DNA of 64,000 nucleotides from an uncultured Nitrospiraceae bacterium (GTDB lineage: Bacteria > Nitrospirota > Thermodesulfovibrionia > Thermodesulfovibrionales > SM23-35). This document shows positions 17,288-25,388 of this stretch, one piece after another. The position numbers were made by a program, and so were the translations under genes. The notes under the pieces were generated by a model. It did no database searches. It saw only the letters and a list, made by a program, of their open reading frames with translations, and was not told where the DNA came from. The stretch lies in the NCBI GenBank assembly GCA_937138415.1, contig CAKZPA010000003.1, positions 1 to 64,000 on the forward strand, in the 5' to 3' direction. Position 1 is the first letter of the stretch, and every line of letters begins with the position of its first letter.

Positions 17288-17398
17288 TTTCTCACGCAAA
17301 GGTTTCAATCACGGTCAAAAGATGCGCAGGGCATACGTTCAACCGTTTGTCATTCTTGTCCGTTTTCACACGAATCCTCGACCTTTTCCTCTTCATCT

Positions 17399-18382
17399 TC
17401 ATCTTCGATGCGTTGAGCCCCTCGCACGTCGTTTCCCTCGCAACAGGGACGACGGGAGAGAATAGTAGTAGAACATCCCTGCGGGATCCACGATCGCGTC
17501 GATCAATCCTACCATGTCATCCTCTCCCGCATCGATGATCGAAGCCAGTCCGGACAGGAAGCGCGCTCCCTGATCCACTTCCCTGCCGGGCGGACCGAAA
17601 CAGCCCCTGCAGGGCATGTTCGCGTTGATGCACCGCTGACCGCACCCGTCGCGCGTTGCGGGTCCGAGACAGATGATCCCCTGATCGAGGAAACACCTCT
17701 CGGGATCGAAAAGAACCTCGTGAACCCGTTTGATATCCCGTATCGTGGCGCCAACAGGCCTCGTGGCATTCCTCGCGCAGGAATTGCAGAGGGCGGTATC
17801 GGGAGCCAAGACGGCTCCTCGTTCCGGAGGCTGCGCCGAAAGAATCCTCTCGATTCCCTCCAGAACGAGCTCCGGCGGCGGCGCGCACCCGGGAATGGAG
17901 AAATCGACGGGGATGACCTGACCGAGCGTGCGCAGGGAAGGTGAAAATTCCGGCAGGGACAACGTCCCCTGTGCCACGCGCGTGAGGGCACTCGGCTCGT
18001 TCCGATCTTTCTTCGGAACCGATGGCGACCTTTGATAGATCTGTTCGAATATCTCATCTCTAAGCAAAAAATTGGCGAGCCCCGGCACTCCGCCTATGTG
18101 GGCGCACGTCCCGAACGCAACGACGTACCGCGACTTCTTCCGCAAAAGGCGCGCAACGTGCTCGTGCTCGGATGTCCTGATCCCTCCATTGATGAGACTG
18201 ACCGCGATCTCACCGTCGCCGAGCCGTTCGACATCGCGCAGCTTGAAGTCCATCGCGAGTGGCCAGAATACAACGTCCAATGTTTCGGCGATAGAGAAAA
18301 GATCCTCGCCAAGGTCGATCACTGCCTCTTCGCAACCGCCACAGGACGCGCACCAGCAGAATGCGGCTTTCAGCCTGGCCAC
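17399..18382 (-). CDS. mvhG: [NiFe] hydrogenase small subunit, MvhG-like
   Basis: About 327 residues. It carries the electron-relay iron-sulfur clusters between the Ni-Fe site and MvhD/HdrA. The proximal-cluster motif CWCASCGGCEEAVIDLG is at the N-terminus, followed by FGTCAHIGGVPG and PGCAPPPELV. Further cysteines, such as CNSCARNA, CLGPATRDGCG and CRGCFGPPG, fit the medial and distal clusters. There is no Tat signal, so the protein is cytoplasmic. I choose the GTG at 18382, seven bases after AGGAGG; a GTG two codons upstream is too close to it. The first bases overlap mvhD. Confidence 0.9.
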   Translation of the reverse strand: MARLKAAFCWCASCGGCEEAVIDLGEDLFSIAETLDVVFWPLAMDFKLRDVERLGDGEIAVSLINGGIRTSEHEHVARLLRKKSRYVVAFGTCAHIGGVPGLANFLLRDEIFEQIYQRSPSVPKKDRNEPSALTRVAQGTLSLPEFSPSLRTLGQVIPVDFSIPGCAPPPELVLEGIERILSAQPPERGAVLAPDTALCNSCARNATRPVGATIRDIKRVHEVLFDPERCFLDQGIICLGPATRDGCGQRCINANMPCRGCFGPPGREVDQGARFLSGLASIIDAGEDDMVGLIDAIVDPAGMFYYYSLPSSLLRGKRRARGSTHRR

Positions 18383-18807
18383 GAACACCCCTCCTCCGTC
18401 TCTCCGCTCCTTAGCGGACCGAGGTCCTTGACCGTCTCGACCATCGAATTGAGCGCGTCGACCAATTTCGCAGGTTCGCACGACGATACCCACTCCATCC
18501 TCAGGCGTCCCTCCTCGATGCCGAATTGGCCGAGCACCTTTCGGAGGAGGTAAAACCGCCGGAGGGCCGCGTAGTTGCCACCTCTGTAATGACAGTCCCC
18601 GAGGTGACACCCGAAAATGACAACGCCGTCCGCGCCGGAACGGAATCCCCTGAGAACGAATTCGGGTTCGATCCTGCCCGTGCACATCACTCTCACGAAC
18701 CTCGCGCCGGGGGGAAAGCCTTTCCCTATCGCGTTCACCGAATCAGCGGCGGCGTACGAACACCAGTTGCAGAGAAAGCCGAGAATCTTCGGCTCGAAAC
18801 GTTCTAT
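18370..18807 (-). CDS. mvhD: MvhD/HdrA-linking iron-sulfur subunit with apparent ATA start
   Basis: About 145 residues. MvhD carries electrons between the hydrogenase and HdrA. The family's N-terminus is recognisable as ERFEPKILGFLCNWCSYAAA, followed by VRVMCTGRIEPEFVL and GCHLGDCHYRGGNY. The frame is closed by a TGA shortly upstream and contains no ATG, GTG, TTG or CTG before the conserved CNWCSYA motif. The only initiation-like codon is ATA at 18805-18807, seven bases downstream of a perfect AGGAGG. The first downstream alternative, GTG (VNAIGKG), would remove the first cluster-binding cysteines. It overlaps hdrA by four bases. Confidence 0.85.
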   Translation of the reverse strand: MERFEPKILGFLCNWCSYAAADSVNAIGKGFPPGARFVRVMCTGRIEPEFVLRGFRSGADGVVIFGCHLGDCHYRGGNYAALRRFYLLRKVLGQFGIEEGRLRMEWVSSCEPAKLVDALNSMVETVKDLGPLRSGETEEGCSWPG

Positions 18808-20759
18808 CGCAGCACCTCCTCGATTTCAGCCGCGATTTGGTCCGAAGTAAAGTGTTTCTGGGCGATGGCGCCGCTCGGGCATCCCGCCGCGCACGTTCCA
18901 CAGCCCTCGCAGAGCGCCGCATTCGCGAGCGCACGTCCCCGCGATCCTTCGAAAATGATCGCCCCGTAGGGACAGAGGCCGACGCACACGCGGCATCCCG
19001 AACAGAGTGCCGGATCCACCAACGCGGTCATCGCGTTGAGTTCAAGCCTCTTGCCCGGCTGGAGAATCGAGAGAAGCTTGGCGGCGGCTGCGGCGCCCTG
19101 TTCGATCGAACTGCGGATGTCCTTCGGACCGCTTGCGCAGCCCGCAAGAAAGATCCCTTCCCGGGGACTCGACACCGAGTCGACGATCGCGTGTCCTTCC
19201 GCAAAAAACCCCGAAGGATTACAGGGAATCAGGAGAATTTCTGCGAGCTTCCCGGACGTTTTCGAGGGAATCATGGCGGGACAGAGAACGACCATGTCGA
19301 CCACCACAACCCTCCGTGCGCCCGAAACCTCCTTGCAGGAAAGGCGTATCCCCTTTTTGACGCGTGTAATTTTCACGTCCATCGGCAGCGTCGTGCGCAC
19401 GACGGAGAATTTTCTGCTCGCACGTGCGGAATCCGGAAAAGAGTGATTCTCTTTGCCCGGCACACACCAATCAGCGCAGATATCGTACACATTCGCATCG
19501 GGCAGCCGCTCTCTTACCAGACGAGCGAATTTCCCCGCATAACGGCAGCAGACGCCGGAACAATAGTTGTGCAACATCGGAGACCTGCTCCCGACGCAGT
19601 GCACGATCGCGAGGGATTTCGGCTCGTCGCCTTTGTTCGTCACGAGTTTCCCGCCCGAAGGCCCGTTGGGGGAAAGAATTCTTTCGAATTCGAGGCTCGT
19701 GTAGACGTCGGGCACGCGCCCGTAGCCGAATTCCGCTAGGGGAGACGGATCCCACACCTCGAACCCCGTCGCCACGACAACGCCGCCTGCATTCCGCTCG
19801 AGGACGGCATCGGAAGCAGAATAGTCGATCGCATCGAAACGGCACGCATCCCGGCATATCGTGCAATCCCTTCCTCGGAAACGCAGGCACTGTTCCCTGT
19901 CGATAAAGGGCATATTCGGCAGCGCACCCTGAAACGGGAAGTCGATCGCCTTTCGATCGCTCAGATGGCAATCGAACGCGTTCTTCGTCGTCACCGGACA
20001 CTTCCCGATACACTCTCCGCAGCCGACGCACTTCTCCCTGTCGACGAAGCGCGCGTCCGTTTCGATGCGCACGGTAAAATTGCCGATAAACCCCGCCACC
20101 TCCCGGATACGACCGCACGTCACCACTTCGATATGTCCGTGATGGAGAATCTCGTCCATCATCGGCTCCAGCATGCAGGAAGAACACTCCATCGTGGGGA
20201 AAACCTTATCGTAGAGGACGACCTTGCCCCCGATGAACGGGTTCTGTTCTACCAGGGTGACCTCCCTCCCCGCGCGGGCGAGAACCAGAGCCGCCGCCAT
20301 CCCGGCGACACCAGCTCCGATGACGACCACATTCGTGTTGCAGGAAATCTCCTGTCGTTCCAACGCGTCGTGCAGCGCCACCCGCTTCACGGCCGCCCGA
20401 ATGTAACGCTCCGCCAGCGCCAGCGCGTCATCCTTGTCTTCAATCACCCAGGCGACCTGTTCGCGCAGATTGACCATCTGGAAGAGGTAAGGGTTCAAAC
20501 CGCTCTTCTCGAGAACATTCCTGAACGTCTTTTCGTGCTCGCGCGGCGTGCACGCGGCGATGACGACGCGATCCGGTTTATCCCTCTCCAGATCCCGGGA
20601 AAGAAATGCCCTCCCTTCTTCGGAACAGAGCAGGGAGTGGATCCTGAGGGAGGCGACCTCTTCGAGAGAGGCCAAACGATCGGCGAGATCCGCGAAACTG
20701 ATCCTCTCGGAGACGTTCTCTCCGCAGCTGCAGAGATAGAGAGCGACGCGCGGCTTCAC
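18804..20759 (-). CDS. hdrA: Heterodisulfide reductase subunit A-like flavoprotein
   Basis: A 651-residue cytoplasmic iron-sulfur flavoprotein. HdrA is the flavin-based electron-bifurcating core of Mvh-Hdr complexes. The N-terminal domain has CSCGENVSERI. The FAD-binding Rossmann motif VIGAGVAGMAAALVLARAG is near residue 146. Cluster motifs are CVGCGECIGKCP in the middle and two C-terminal ferredoxin motifs, CSGCRVCVGLCP and CEGCGTCAAGCP. No hdrB or hdrC is found in the window. GTG start; first gene of the hydrogenase operon. The electron-accepting partner is not identifiable from this locus. Confidence 0.92.
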   Translation of the reverse strand: MKPRVALYLCSCGENVSERISFADLADRLASLEEVASLRIHSLLCSEEGRAFLSRDLERDKPDRVVIAACTPREHEKTFRNVLEKSGLNPYLFQMVNLREQVAWVIEDKDDALALAERYIRAAVKRVALHDALERQEISCNTNVVVIGAGVAGMAAALVLARAGREVTLVEQNPFIGGKVVLYDKVFPTMECSSCMLEPMMDEILHHGHIEVVTCGRIREVAGFIGNFTVRIETDARFVDREKCVGCGECIGKCPVTTKNAFDCHLSDRKAIDFPFQGALPNMPFIDREQCLRFRGRDCTICRDACRFDAIDYSASDAVLERNAGGVVVATGFEVWDPSPLAEFGYGRVPDVYTSLEFERILSPNGPSGGKLVTNKGDEPKSLAIVHCVGSRSPMLHNYCSGVCCRYAGKFARLVRERLPDANVYDICADWCVPGKENHSFPDSARASRKFSVVRTTLPMDVKITRVKKGIRLSCKEVSGARRVVVVDMVVLCPAMIPSKTSGKLAEILLIPCNPSGFFAEGHAIVDSVSSPREGIFLAGCASGPKDIRSSIEQGAAAAAKLLSILQPGKRLELNAMTALVDPALCSGCRVCVGLCPYGAIIFEGSRGRALANAALCEGCGTCAAGCPSGAIAQKHFTSDQIAAEIEEVLR

Positions 20760-20920
20760 GTCTTCAGTTTATCCGCGGACCTCCGGAAATGCAACACCCT
20801 CGGATGCCATTCTTTTCGGGAGCAAATCAGTGGATTTCTGCTATACTTATTAGCGCGCCTCTGCAATGTCATCCGCAGGGCTCGAGAGCGGTAGTATATC
20901 AGAATCAGAAAACGACACGG

Positions 20921-20996
20921 GGGCGGTTAGCTCAGCTGGGAGAGCGCCACGTTCGCAACGTGGAAGTCGGGGGTTCGAATCCCCTACCGTCCACCA
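20921..20996 (+). tRNA. tRNA-Ala (anticodon CGC)
   Basis: All arms fold: acceptor GGGCGGT/ACCGTCC, D arm GCTC...GAGC, anticodon stem CCACG/CGTGG with loop TTCGCAA, T arm GGGGG TTCGAAT CCCCT. The G3-U70 wobble pair, the alanine identity element, is present. CCA is encoded. Confidence 0.97.
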
Positions 20997-21149
20997 GCCT
21001 TTTCTTTATTTTTTTAATACCTTCGTTTTCGTTAAGAGCGTCAGCAGAGACTCATCATATGTTATTGAAAAAATCAACCGAGACTCTTAACGGAAAACCC
21101 CGGATGCCTCAAGACCAAGGGCTTTTCAAAACAGCGAATCAATGGTATC

Positions 21150-21455
21150 ATGGAGGTCATGCAGAGAGACCGCTGGCCGTTTGCAATGTATGACGGGTAC
21201 CGTAGTCGGATTCGGTCCGTGCTACGCGACGAAGGGGGCCAGGCGCTTGTCGAGCACTCTCTGATCGTCAGCAGCCTTTCCGGCTTGATCGCGATATTCA
21301 GGGGCAACCCCTACGTCGTGATCGGAATAATCGCCGTGCTGATAATCATCCTGCTCTTCTGGAGACCGAAAGTTCTCGTGACGCTCGTCTTCATCGCGGT
21401 GCTCGTCGCCATCGCTTTCTTCATCATCCGCTGGGTCGAATACGGTTACATCTGA
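21150..21455 (+). CDS. Small membrane protein with Flp-pilin-like motif
   Basis: Up to 101 residues. The segment DEGGQALVEHSLIVSSLSGLI recalls the N-terminal motif of class IVb (Flp/TadE-like) pilins, GQxLVEYALI, followed by three hydrophobic stretches to the C-terminus. The latter part (YVVIGIIAVLIIILLFWRPKVLVTLVFIA) looks like an ordinary helical-hairpin membrane protein rather than a pilin. No tad genes are nearby. Start uncertain: ATG at 21150, 21159 or 21186. Confidence 0.5.
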   Translation: MEVMQRDRWPFAMYDGYRSRIRSVLRDEGGQALVEHSLIVSSLSGLIAIFRGNPYVVIGIIAVLIIILLFWRPKVLVTLVFIAVLVAIAFFIIRWVEYGYI

Positions 21456-21605
21456 CGCGGCACGAGAGCCCACGACATGCCCTCGGGAGCACGCCGCCTC
21501 GCCATCTGTTCCTTTTTCCTGACAAAGTGAGTCATTTCTGCACAAGGACAACGCGCTCTTAAAAAAAATTGTGTTTTCAAATCAATAGTTCCGTAATGCC
21601 AAACC

Positions 21606-21623
21606 TTGGCATAAAAAATGCTA
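21606..21623 (+). promoter_or_regulatory. Candidate sigma-54 promoter
   Basis: TTGGCATAAAAAATGCTA keeps the invariant GG and GC exactly ten bases apart, with TTGGCA and TGCT matching the -24 and -12 elements well. Transcription would begin near 21633. Confidence 0.6.
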
Positions 21624-21670
21624 AGTACGTCTGCAGATGTGCAATTCCACTCCTTTCTCACCTCCCTCCT

Positions 21671-21690
21671 GGGCTCTCGATTGAGAGCCC
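21671..21690 (+). terminator. Hairpin, possible terminator or attenuator
   Basis: Perfect 8-bp stem gggctctc / gagagccc with a GATT loop, followed by CCTCTTTCTT. The T run is weak, so termination is uncertain. Confidence 0.45.
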
Positions 21691-21774
21691 CCTCTTTCTT
21701 CGGTGCCGGCGAGCTCTCCCCTCCAGGTGAACTTGACTTGCACATCGGCGATCCATAAGATAGAGCAGTCCACA

Positions 21775-22131
21775 ATGAAAACAGAACTTTCAGAACCGAT
21801 ACCGCTCTCGCCCGACGTTCTGAGAATGATCGTTAATCTCGAGAAAGAGCTCCGTTCACAGAACGAGCGGATAGAACAGATCGAAACAAAAATCGCTCAA
21901 GTGGAAAAGAACCTCAAAATCCTGATCGATGAATTGCGCCGGGGAGGGTACATCAACCTGCCAGAGCGGCGCAAGGTACTCAAACGCAGTATTCTCGACC
22001 AAGAAGCGCTCATGAATCTTCTGAAAAAGAAGGGCGTCATCAGCAAGAGAGAATTCCTGAGGGAAATACAACAACTCCTCAAACGGGAGCGCGCGAGCGG
22101 GAACGCGGGCAGGCCCGGGAATGCGGAGTGA
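21775..22131 (+). CDS. Coiled-coil protein of unknown function
   Basis: A 118-residue protein with a strong heptad pattern at about residues 20-60 (LEKELRSQNERIEQIETKIA, then VEKNLKILIDEL), followed by a basic region (LPERRKVLKRS) and a helical C-terminus. I do not recognise the family. It follows a candidate sigma-54 promoter and hairpin, and its 3' end faces porB with a 12-base gap. The ATG at 21775 has no strong ribosome binding site. Confidence 0.6.
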   Translation: MKTELSEPIPLSPDVLRMIVNLEKELRSQNERIEQIETKIAQVEKNLKILIDELRRGGYINLPERRKVLKRSILDQEALMNLLKKKGVISKREFLREIQQLLKRERASGNAGRPGNAE

Positions 22132-22143
22132 GGAGGAAAACAA

Positions 22144-23082
22144 TCAGGTGCTGAAGCAGGCCTCCTCTTTCTGGAGCTTTTCCCACTCCTTATCGACGTC
22201 CTCTTGAATCCGGGCGAGGAGGGCCTCGTTTTCCGGCTTGAACAGATGCTTGAATCTCCCCTGCGGCTTCAGAAAATCGACGATCGGTTTCTTTTCTTTC
22301 GGCTTGAAGGTAATCTTCGTCACTCCGTCCTCGATTTCGTAGAGCGGCCAGTAACACGTCTCGACCGCGAGACGGCTCAGTGCAATCGCATCGTCGGACC
22401 GCGAACGCCACCCGCGGTTGCATGGAGCTAGAATATTCATGAACTTCGGACCCTTTATCTCGAGCGCCTTCCTCACCTTCTTCACGAGATCGCTCCAATG
22501 GCTGGGGGATGCTTGTGCGGCATAGGGAATGTTATGAGCGGCTATGATTTTGGTAAGATTCTTCCGCTTTTCGGTCTTGCCCGGGACGACGCTTCCCACG
22601 GGTCTCGTCGTGGTATCTGCCCCGAAGGGTGTCGCACTGGAACGCTGGATACCGGTATTCATATACGCCCCGTTGTCGTAGCAGATGTAAAGCATGTCGT
22701 GGCCTCGCTCCATAGAGCCCGAGAGGCTCTGGAGACCGATGTCATAAGTGCCGCCGTCGCCGCCGAATCCGATGAATTTGATCTCGTCGGTGATCTTCCC
22801 TTGCCGTTTCAATGAACGGTACATCGCTTCGACCCCTGATATCGTTGCTGCCGCATTCTCGAATGCATTATGTATCCATGGGATCTTCCAAGCAGTATAG
22901 GTCGATATGCAACTCGATACCTCGAGGCATCCGGTCGCATTGGACGCGACAACCGGATAATCAGAGGCCAGGAGGACCATCTTGACGACGATCGGCGCTC
23001 CGCATCCCGAACACATTCTGTGGCCCGGGGACAAATTGATTTCCCGTTTGGAAAGCTCTTTGAGCGTCAAAACCTTTGCCAT
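22144..23082 (-). CDS. porB: Pyruvate:ferredoxin oxidoreductase beta subunit
   Basis: A 312-residue subunit that binds thiamine diphosphate and one iron-sulfur cluster in the four-subunit pyruvate (2-oxoacid):ferredoxin oxidoreductase. Cluster ligands start at CSGCGAP. The TPP/Mg motif is GFGGDGGTYDIG followed by NGAYMNTGIQRS. It directly follows porA in the order porC-porD-porA-porB. Pyruvate as substrate is the likeliest, but other 2-oxoacids cannot be excluded. Confidence 0.93.
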   Translation of the reverse strand: MAKVLTLKELSKREINLSPGHRMCSGCGAPIVVKMVLLASDYPVVASNATGCLEVSSCISTYTAWKIPWIHNAFENAAATISGVEAMYRSLKRQGKITDEIKFIGFGGDGGTYDIGLQSLSGSMERGHDMLYICYDNGAYMNTGIQRSSATPFGADTTTRPVGSVVPGKTEKRKNLTKIIAAHNIPYAAQASPSHWSDLVKKVRKALEIKGPKFMNILAPCNRGWRSRSDDAIALSRLAVETCYWPLYEIEDGVTKITFKPKEKKPIVDFLKPQGRFKHLFKPENEALLARIQEDVDKEWEKLQKEEACFST

Positions 23083-24264
23083 CTATTCCCTCACTCCTAT
23101 GTATTCTTTGTATCGCCTCACGTTCCCCGTTTCAGCGATCTGCAGAAGCTCATCGAGAACCGCTTCGGCGTGATCCGGCATGTAATCCCTCCCCCCGAGT
23201 CCGTAAATCTTATTGATCATAATGGGACGCACGTCGTAAGGATACAAGCTCGTCGCGACATCGATGAACACGGGCCCAAACGAACCCCCGAAGGCATCAG
23301 CCCTATCGAGCACACAGAGTGCCTTCAAATGCCTGAGCGCTTCTCCAACCTCACGATACGGGAAAGGCCGGTACAGCCTCGGTTTGAGAAGCCCCGCCTT
23401 CACGCCCCGACTTCTGTATTCATCGATCACGTCCTTCGACGTGCCCGCAGCCGAATTCAGGATGACAATGCCAATGTCCGCGTCGTCGAGTCGGTACGCT
23501 TCGAAGAGCCCGTATTTTCTCCCCGAGAGCTTCTCGAAATCCCGTGCGACATCCATCACGACGTCAGGGACTCTCGCTGCGACTTCACTCTGCGCCCTCC
23601 GGTATTCCATGTAGTAGTCCGGGAGAATCAGCGGTCCGTAACTGACCGGGCGCGCCACGTCGAGAAGAGGGTTCAACAGTCGGAATTCCCCAATAAAACT
23701 GCTCACTTCTTCGTCTTCGAGATATTCGATCCTCGCAATCGAATGGCTTATGATGAACCCGTCCATGTTAATCATGACCGGAAGTCGAACATCCATGTGC
23801 TCACCGATCCGAAATGCTTGTATCGTATTGTCGTAAGCTTCCTGTGCGTTCTCCGACCAGAGCTGTATCCATCCGGAATCGCGCGCTCCCATCGCATCGG
23901 AATGGTCCCCGTGGATATTCAGCGGCGCCGAAAGCGCTCTGTTCACGACCGGCATGACAATGGGAAGTCTCGTGCCCGACGCGATGAACAGTACTTCCCA
24001 CATGAGCGCCAGCCCTTGCGCCGAGGTCGCCGTCACGACACGGCCGCCGGCTGCGGATGCCCCGACGCACGCGCTCATGGCACTGTGTTCACTTTCGACG
24101 AGGACCAACTCCGTCTTCACCTTGCCGTCCGACACGAAGGTCGAAAAGCGTTGCATCAACTCCGTCTGCGGGGTTATCGGATATGCGGCGCACACGTCCG
24201 GATTCACCTGTCTCAAGGCATTGGCTACGGCCTCATTGCCCGTTGCCGCCTTAACCTTCGCCAT
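23083..24264 (-). CDS. porA: Pyruvate:ferredoxin oxidoreductase alpha subunit
   Basis: A 393-residue subunit carrying the pyrimidine-binding half of the TPP site: AAYPITPQTELMQ, VESEHSAMSACVGASAAGGR, and TATSAQGLALMWEVL. Its stop and the next gene's start are adjacent, showing tight coupling. Part of the cytoplasmic Por complex, which makes acetyl-CoA, CO2 and reduced ferredoxin. Confidence 0.94.
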   Translation of the reverse strand: MAKVKAATGNEAVANALRQVNPDVCAAYPITPQTELMQRFSTFVSDGKVKTELVLVESEHSAMSACVGASAAGGRVVTATSAQGLALMWEVLFIASGTRLPIVMPVVNRALSAPLNIHGDHSDAMGARDSGWIQLWSENAQEAYDNTIQAFRIGEHMDVRLPVMINMDGFIISHSIARIEYLEDEEVSSFIGEFRLLNPLLDVARPVSYGPLILPDYYMEYRRAQSEVAARVPDVVMDVARDFEKLSGRKYGLFEAYRLDDADIGIVILNSAAGTSKDVIDEYRSRGVKAGLLKPRLYRPFPYREVGEALRHLKALCVLDRADAFGGSFGPVFIDVATSLYPYDVRPIMINKIYGLGGRDYMPDHAEAVLDELLQIAETGNVRRYKEYIGVRE

Positions 24265-24558
24265 CTATTTCCCCTCCTCTACCATGACAATGGCCTTATT
24301 GCCCTTCTTCCCCGGGCACTCCATGGCGCAGATGCCGCAACCCTTGCAATAATCGTAATCGAATTCGGCCCTCTTCCCGTCCTTCACTTTTATCGCCATA
24401 TCCGGGCAGTAGAGCCAGCAGAAAAGGCACTGTATGCAATTCTCCTCGATCCAGATCGGTCTGAACGACCGCCAGGAGCCAGTTTTGAACTCCCTCGAAT
24501 TGCCGGCCTCGGTAATGACCGCACCGGGCTCCAACTCCCGCCACCCCTTCAGTTTCAT
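24265..24558 (-). CDS. porD: Pyruvate:ferredoxin oxidoreductase delta subunit (2[4Fe-4S] ferredoxin)
   Basis: A 97-residue subunit with two ferredoxin motifs, CIQCLFCWLYCP and CKGCGICAMECP, which move electrons from the TPP centre to free ferredoxin. The start (ATG at 24558) overlaps the end of porC by four bases (ATGA). Confidence 0.93.
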   Translation of the reverse strand: MKLKGWRELEPGAVITEAGNSREFKTGSWRSFRPIWIEENCIQCLFCWLYCPDMAIKVKDGKRAEFDYDYCKGCGICAMECPGKKGNKAIVMVEEGK

Positions 24559-25130
24559 CCTTCTCGAACCTCCTCGTACCCTCGCCGCGTCGCCTCGAGG
24601 TTGCCGTCGATAATCTTCTGGGCGAACTTCTTTCCAAAGCTCATGCGCACATCCTCGAGGAGATGCTCCAGAGTGATAAGCCCCGTTACCCGACAGATCG
24701 CGCCGAGCATCGGTGCGTTCGGCAAAGCCCTCCCGATGCAATCGAGCGCGATCTTCGTCGCGTCGATCGTGACGACCCTCTGCTTCGGTCCTGCATGCAA
24801 TTTCTCGCGAATCTCCTGCGGTGGCTTTGAAGTGTTTATGATAAATATCGCGTCGTCGGTAGCGCCCTCGGCCACGTTCACACCGTCGAGCAACGTCACA
24901 TCGACTACACTGACGATCCGGGGGTGCAACACAGGGCAGTACATCCTGATCTCGCGGGAGCTTATCCTGTTGAACGCCCGGAGAGGAGCACCGGCTCTCT
25001 CAGGGCCGTACTCGGGGAATGCCTGCACATATCTTCCTCCGCTCAGACACGCATCGGCGAGGACCTTCGCAGCTGTCACCGTCCCTTGTCCGCCGCGCCC
25101 GTGCCACCGTATTTCGACCGTGTCAAACAT
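24555..25130 (-). CDS. porC: Pyruvate:ferredoxin oxidoreductase gamma subunit
   Basis: A 191-residue subunit with the gamma-family opening IRWHGRGGQGTVTAAKVLA and YGPERAGAPLRAFNRIS. It is first of the four por genes and has its own promoter candidate at 25167-25175, although nuoG ends only about 260 bases upstream on the same strand. A GGAGG precedes the ATG. Confidence 0.93.
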   Translation of the reverse strand: MFDTVEIRWHGRGGQGTVTAAKVLADACLSGGRYVQAFPEYGPERAGAPLRAFNRISSREIRMYCPVLHPRIVSVVDVTLLDGVNVAEGATDDAIFIINTSKPPQEIREKLHAGPKQRVVTIDATKIALDCIGRALPNAPMLGAICRVTGLITLEHLLEDVRMSFGKKFAQKIIDGNLEATRRGYEEVREG

Positions 25131-25166
25131 TACATGCCTCCGCTCTTTTTAATGCATGGAATATTT

Positions 25167-25175
25167 ATTATAGCA
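25167..25175 (-). promoter_or_regulatory. Extended -10 promoter for porCDAB
   Basis: On the minus strand the sequence reads TGCTATAAT, an exact extended -10 box, about 36 bases before the porC start. No clear -35 element. Confidence 0.55.
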
Positions 25176-25388
25176 CACATACCCATGAATCCCTCCTTAC
25201 GCCGCGTCGGAATGCACTACTATACCTAAAAAATTAATATAGAATCAATCTGATTTATAGCGCTGAGGGAAGAGATGACACCGCACTCTCAACCGATCAT
25301 GCTCACGCCCTCTCATGAGCTGACTTGTGAAGACATCAACTCAATCGAGATGTCCCGATCCCGAGCTACAAACGGGGCAGAAAACGCA

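Larger units (their letters stand above)
21456..21774. other. Gene-free stretch with a sigma-54 promoter candidate and a hairpin
   Basis: No protein-coding gene is supported here. The stretch holds a sigma-54-type element at 21606-21623 and a hairpin at 21671-21690, separated by about 50 bases and followed by a pyrimidine-rich run. A short sigma-54-dependent RNA or a regulated leader for the gene at 21775 is possible. Confidence 0.5.

Noticed and set aside
22870..25152. 760-codon open frame on the plus strand
   Set aside because: It is antisense to porA, porD and porC, all with clear family motifs, and its translation is Arg/His-rich without recognisable domains. High GC creates long antisense frames here.
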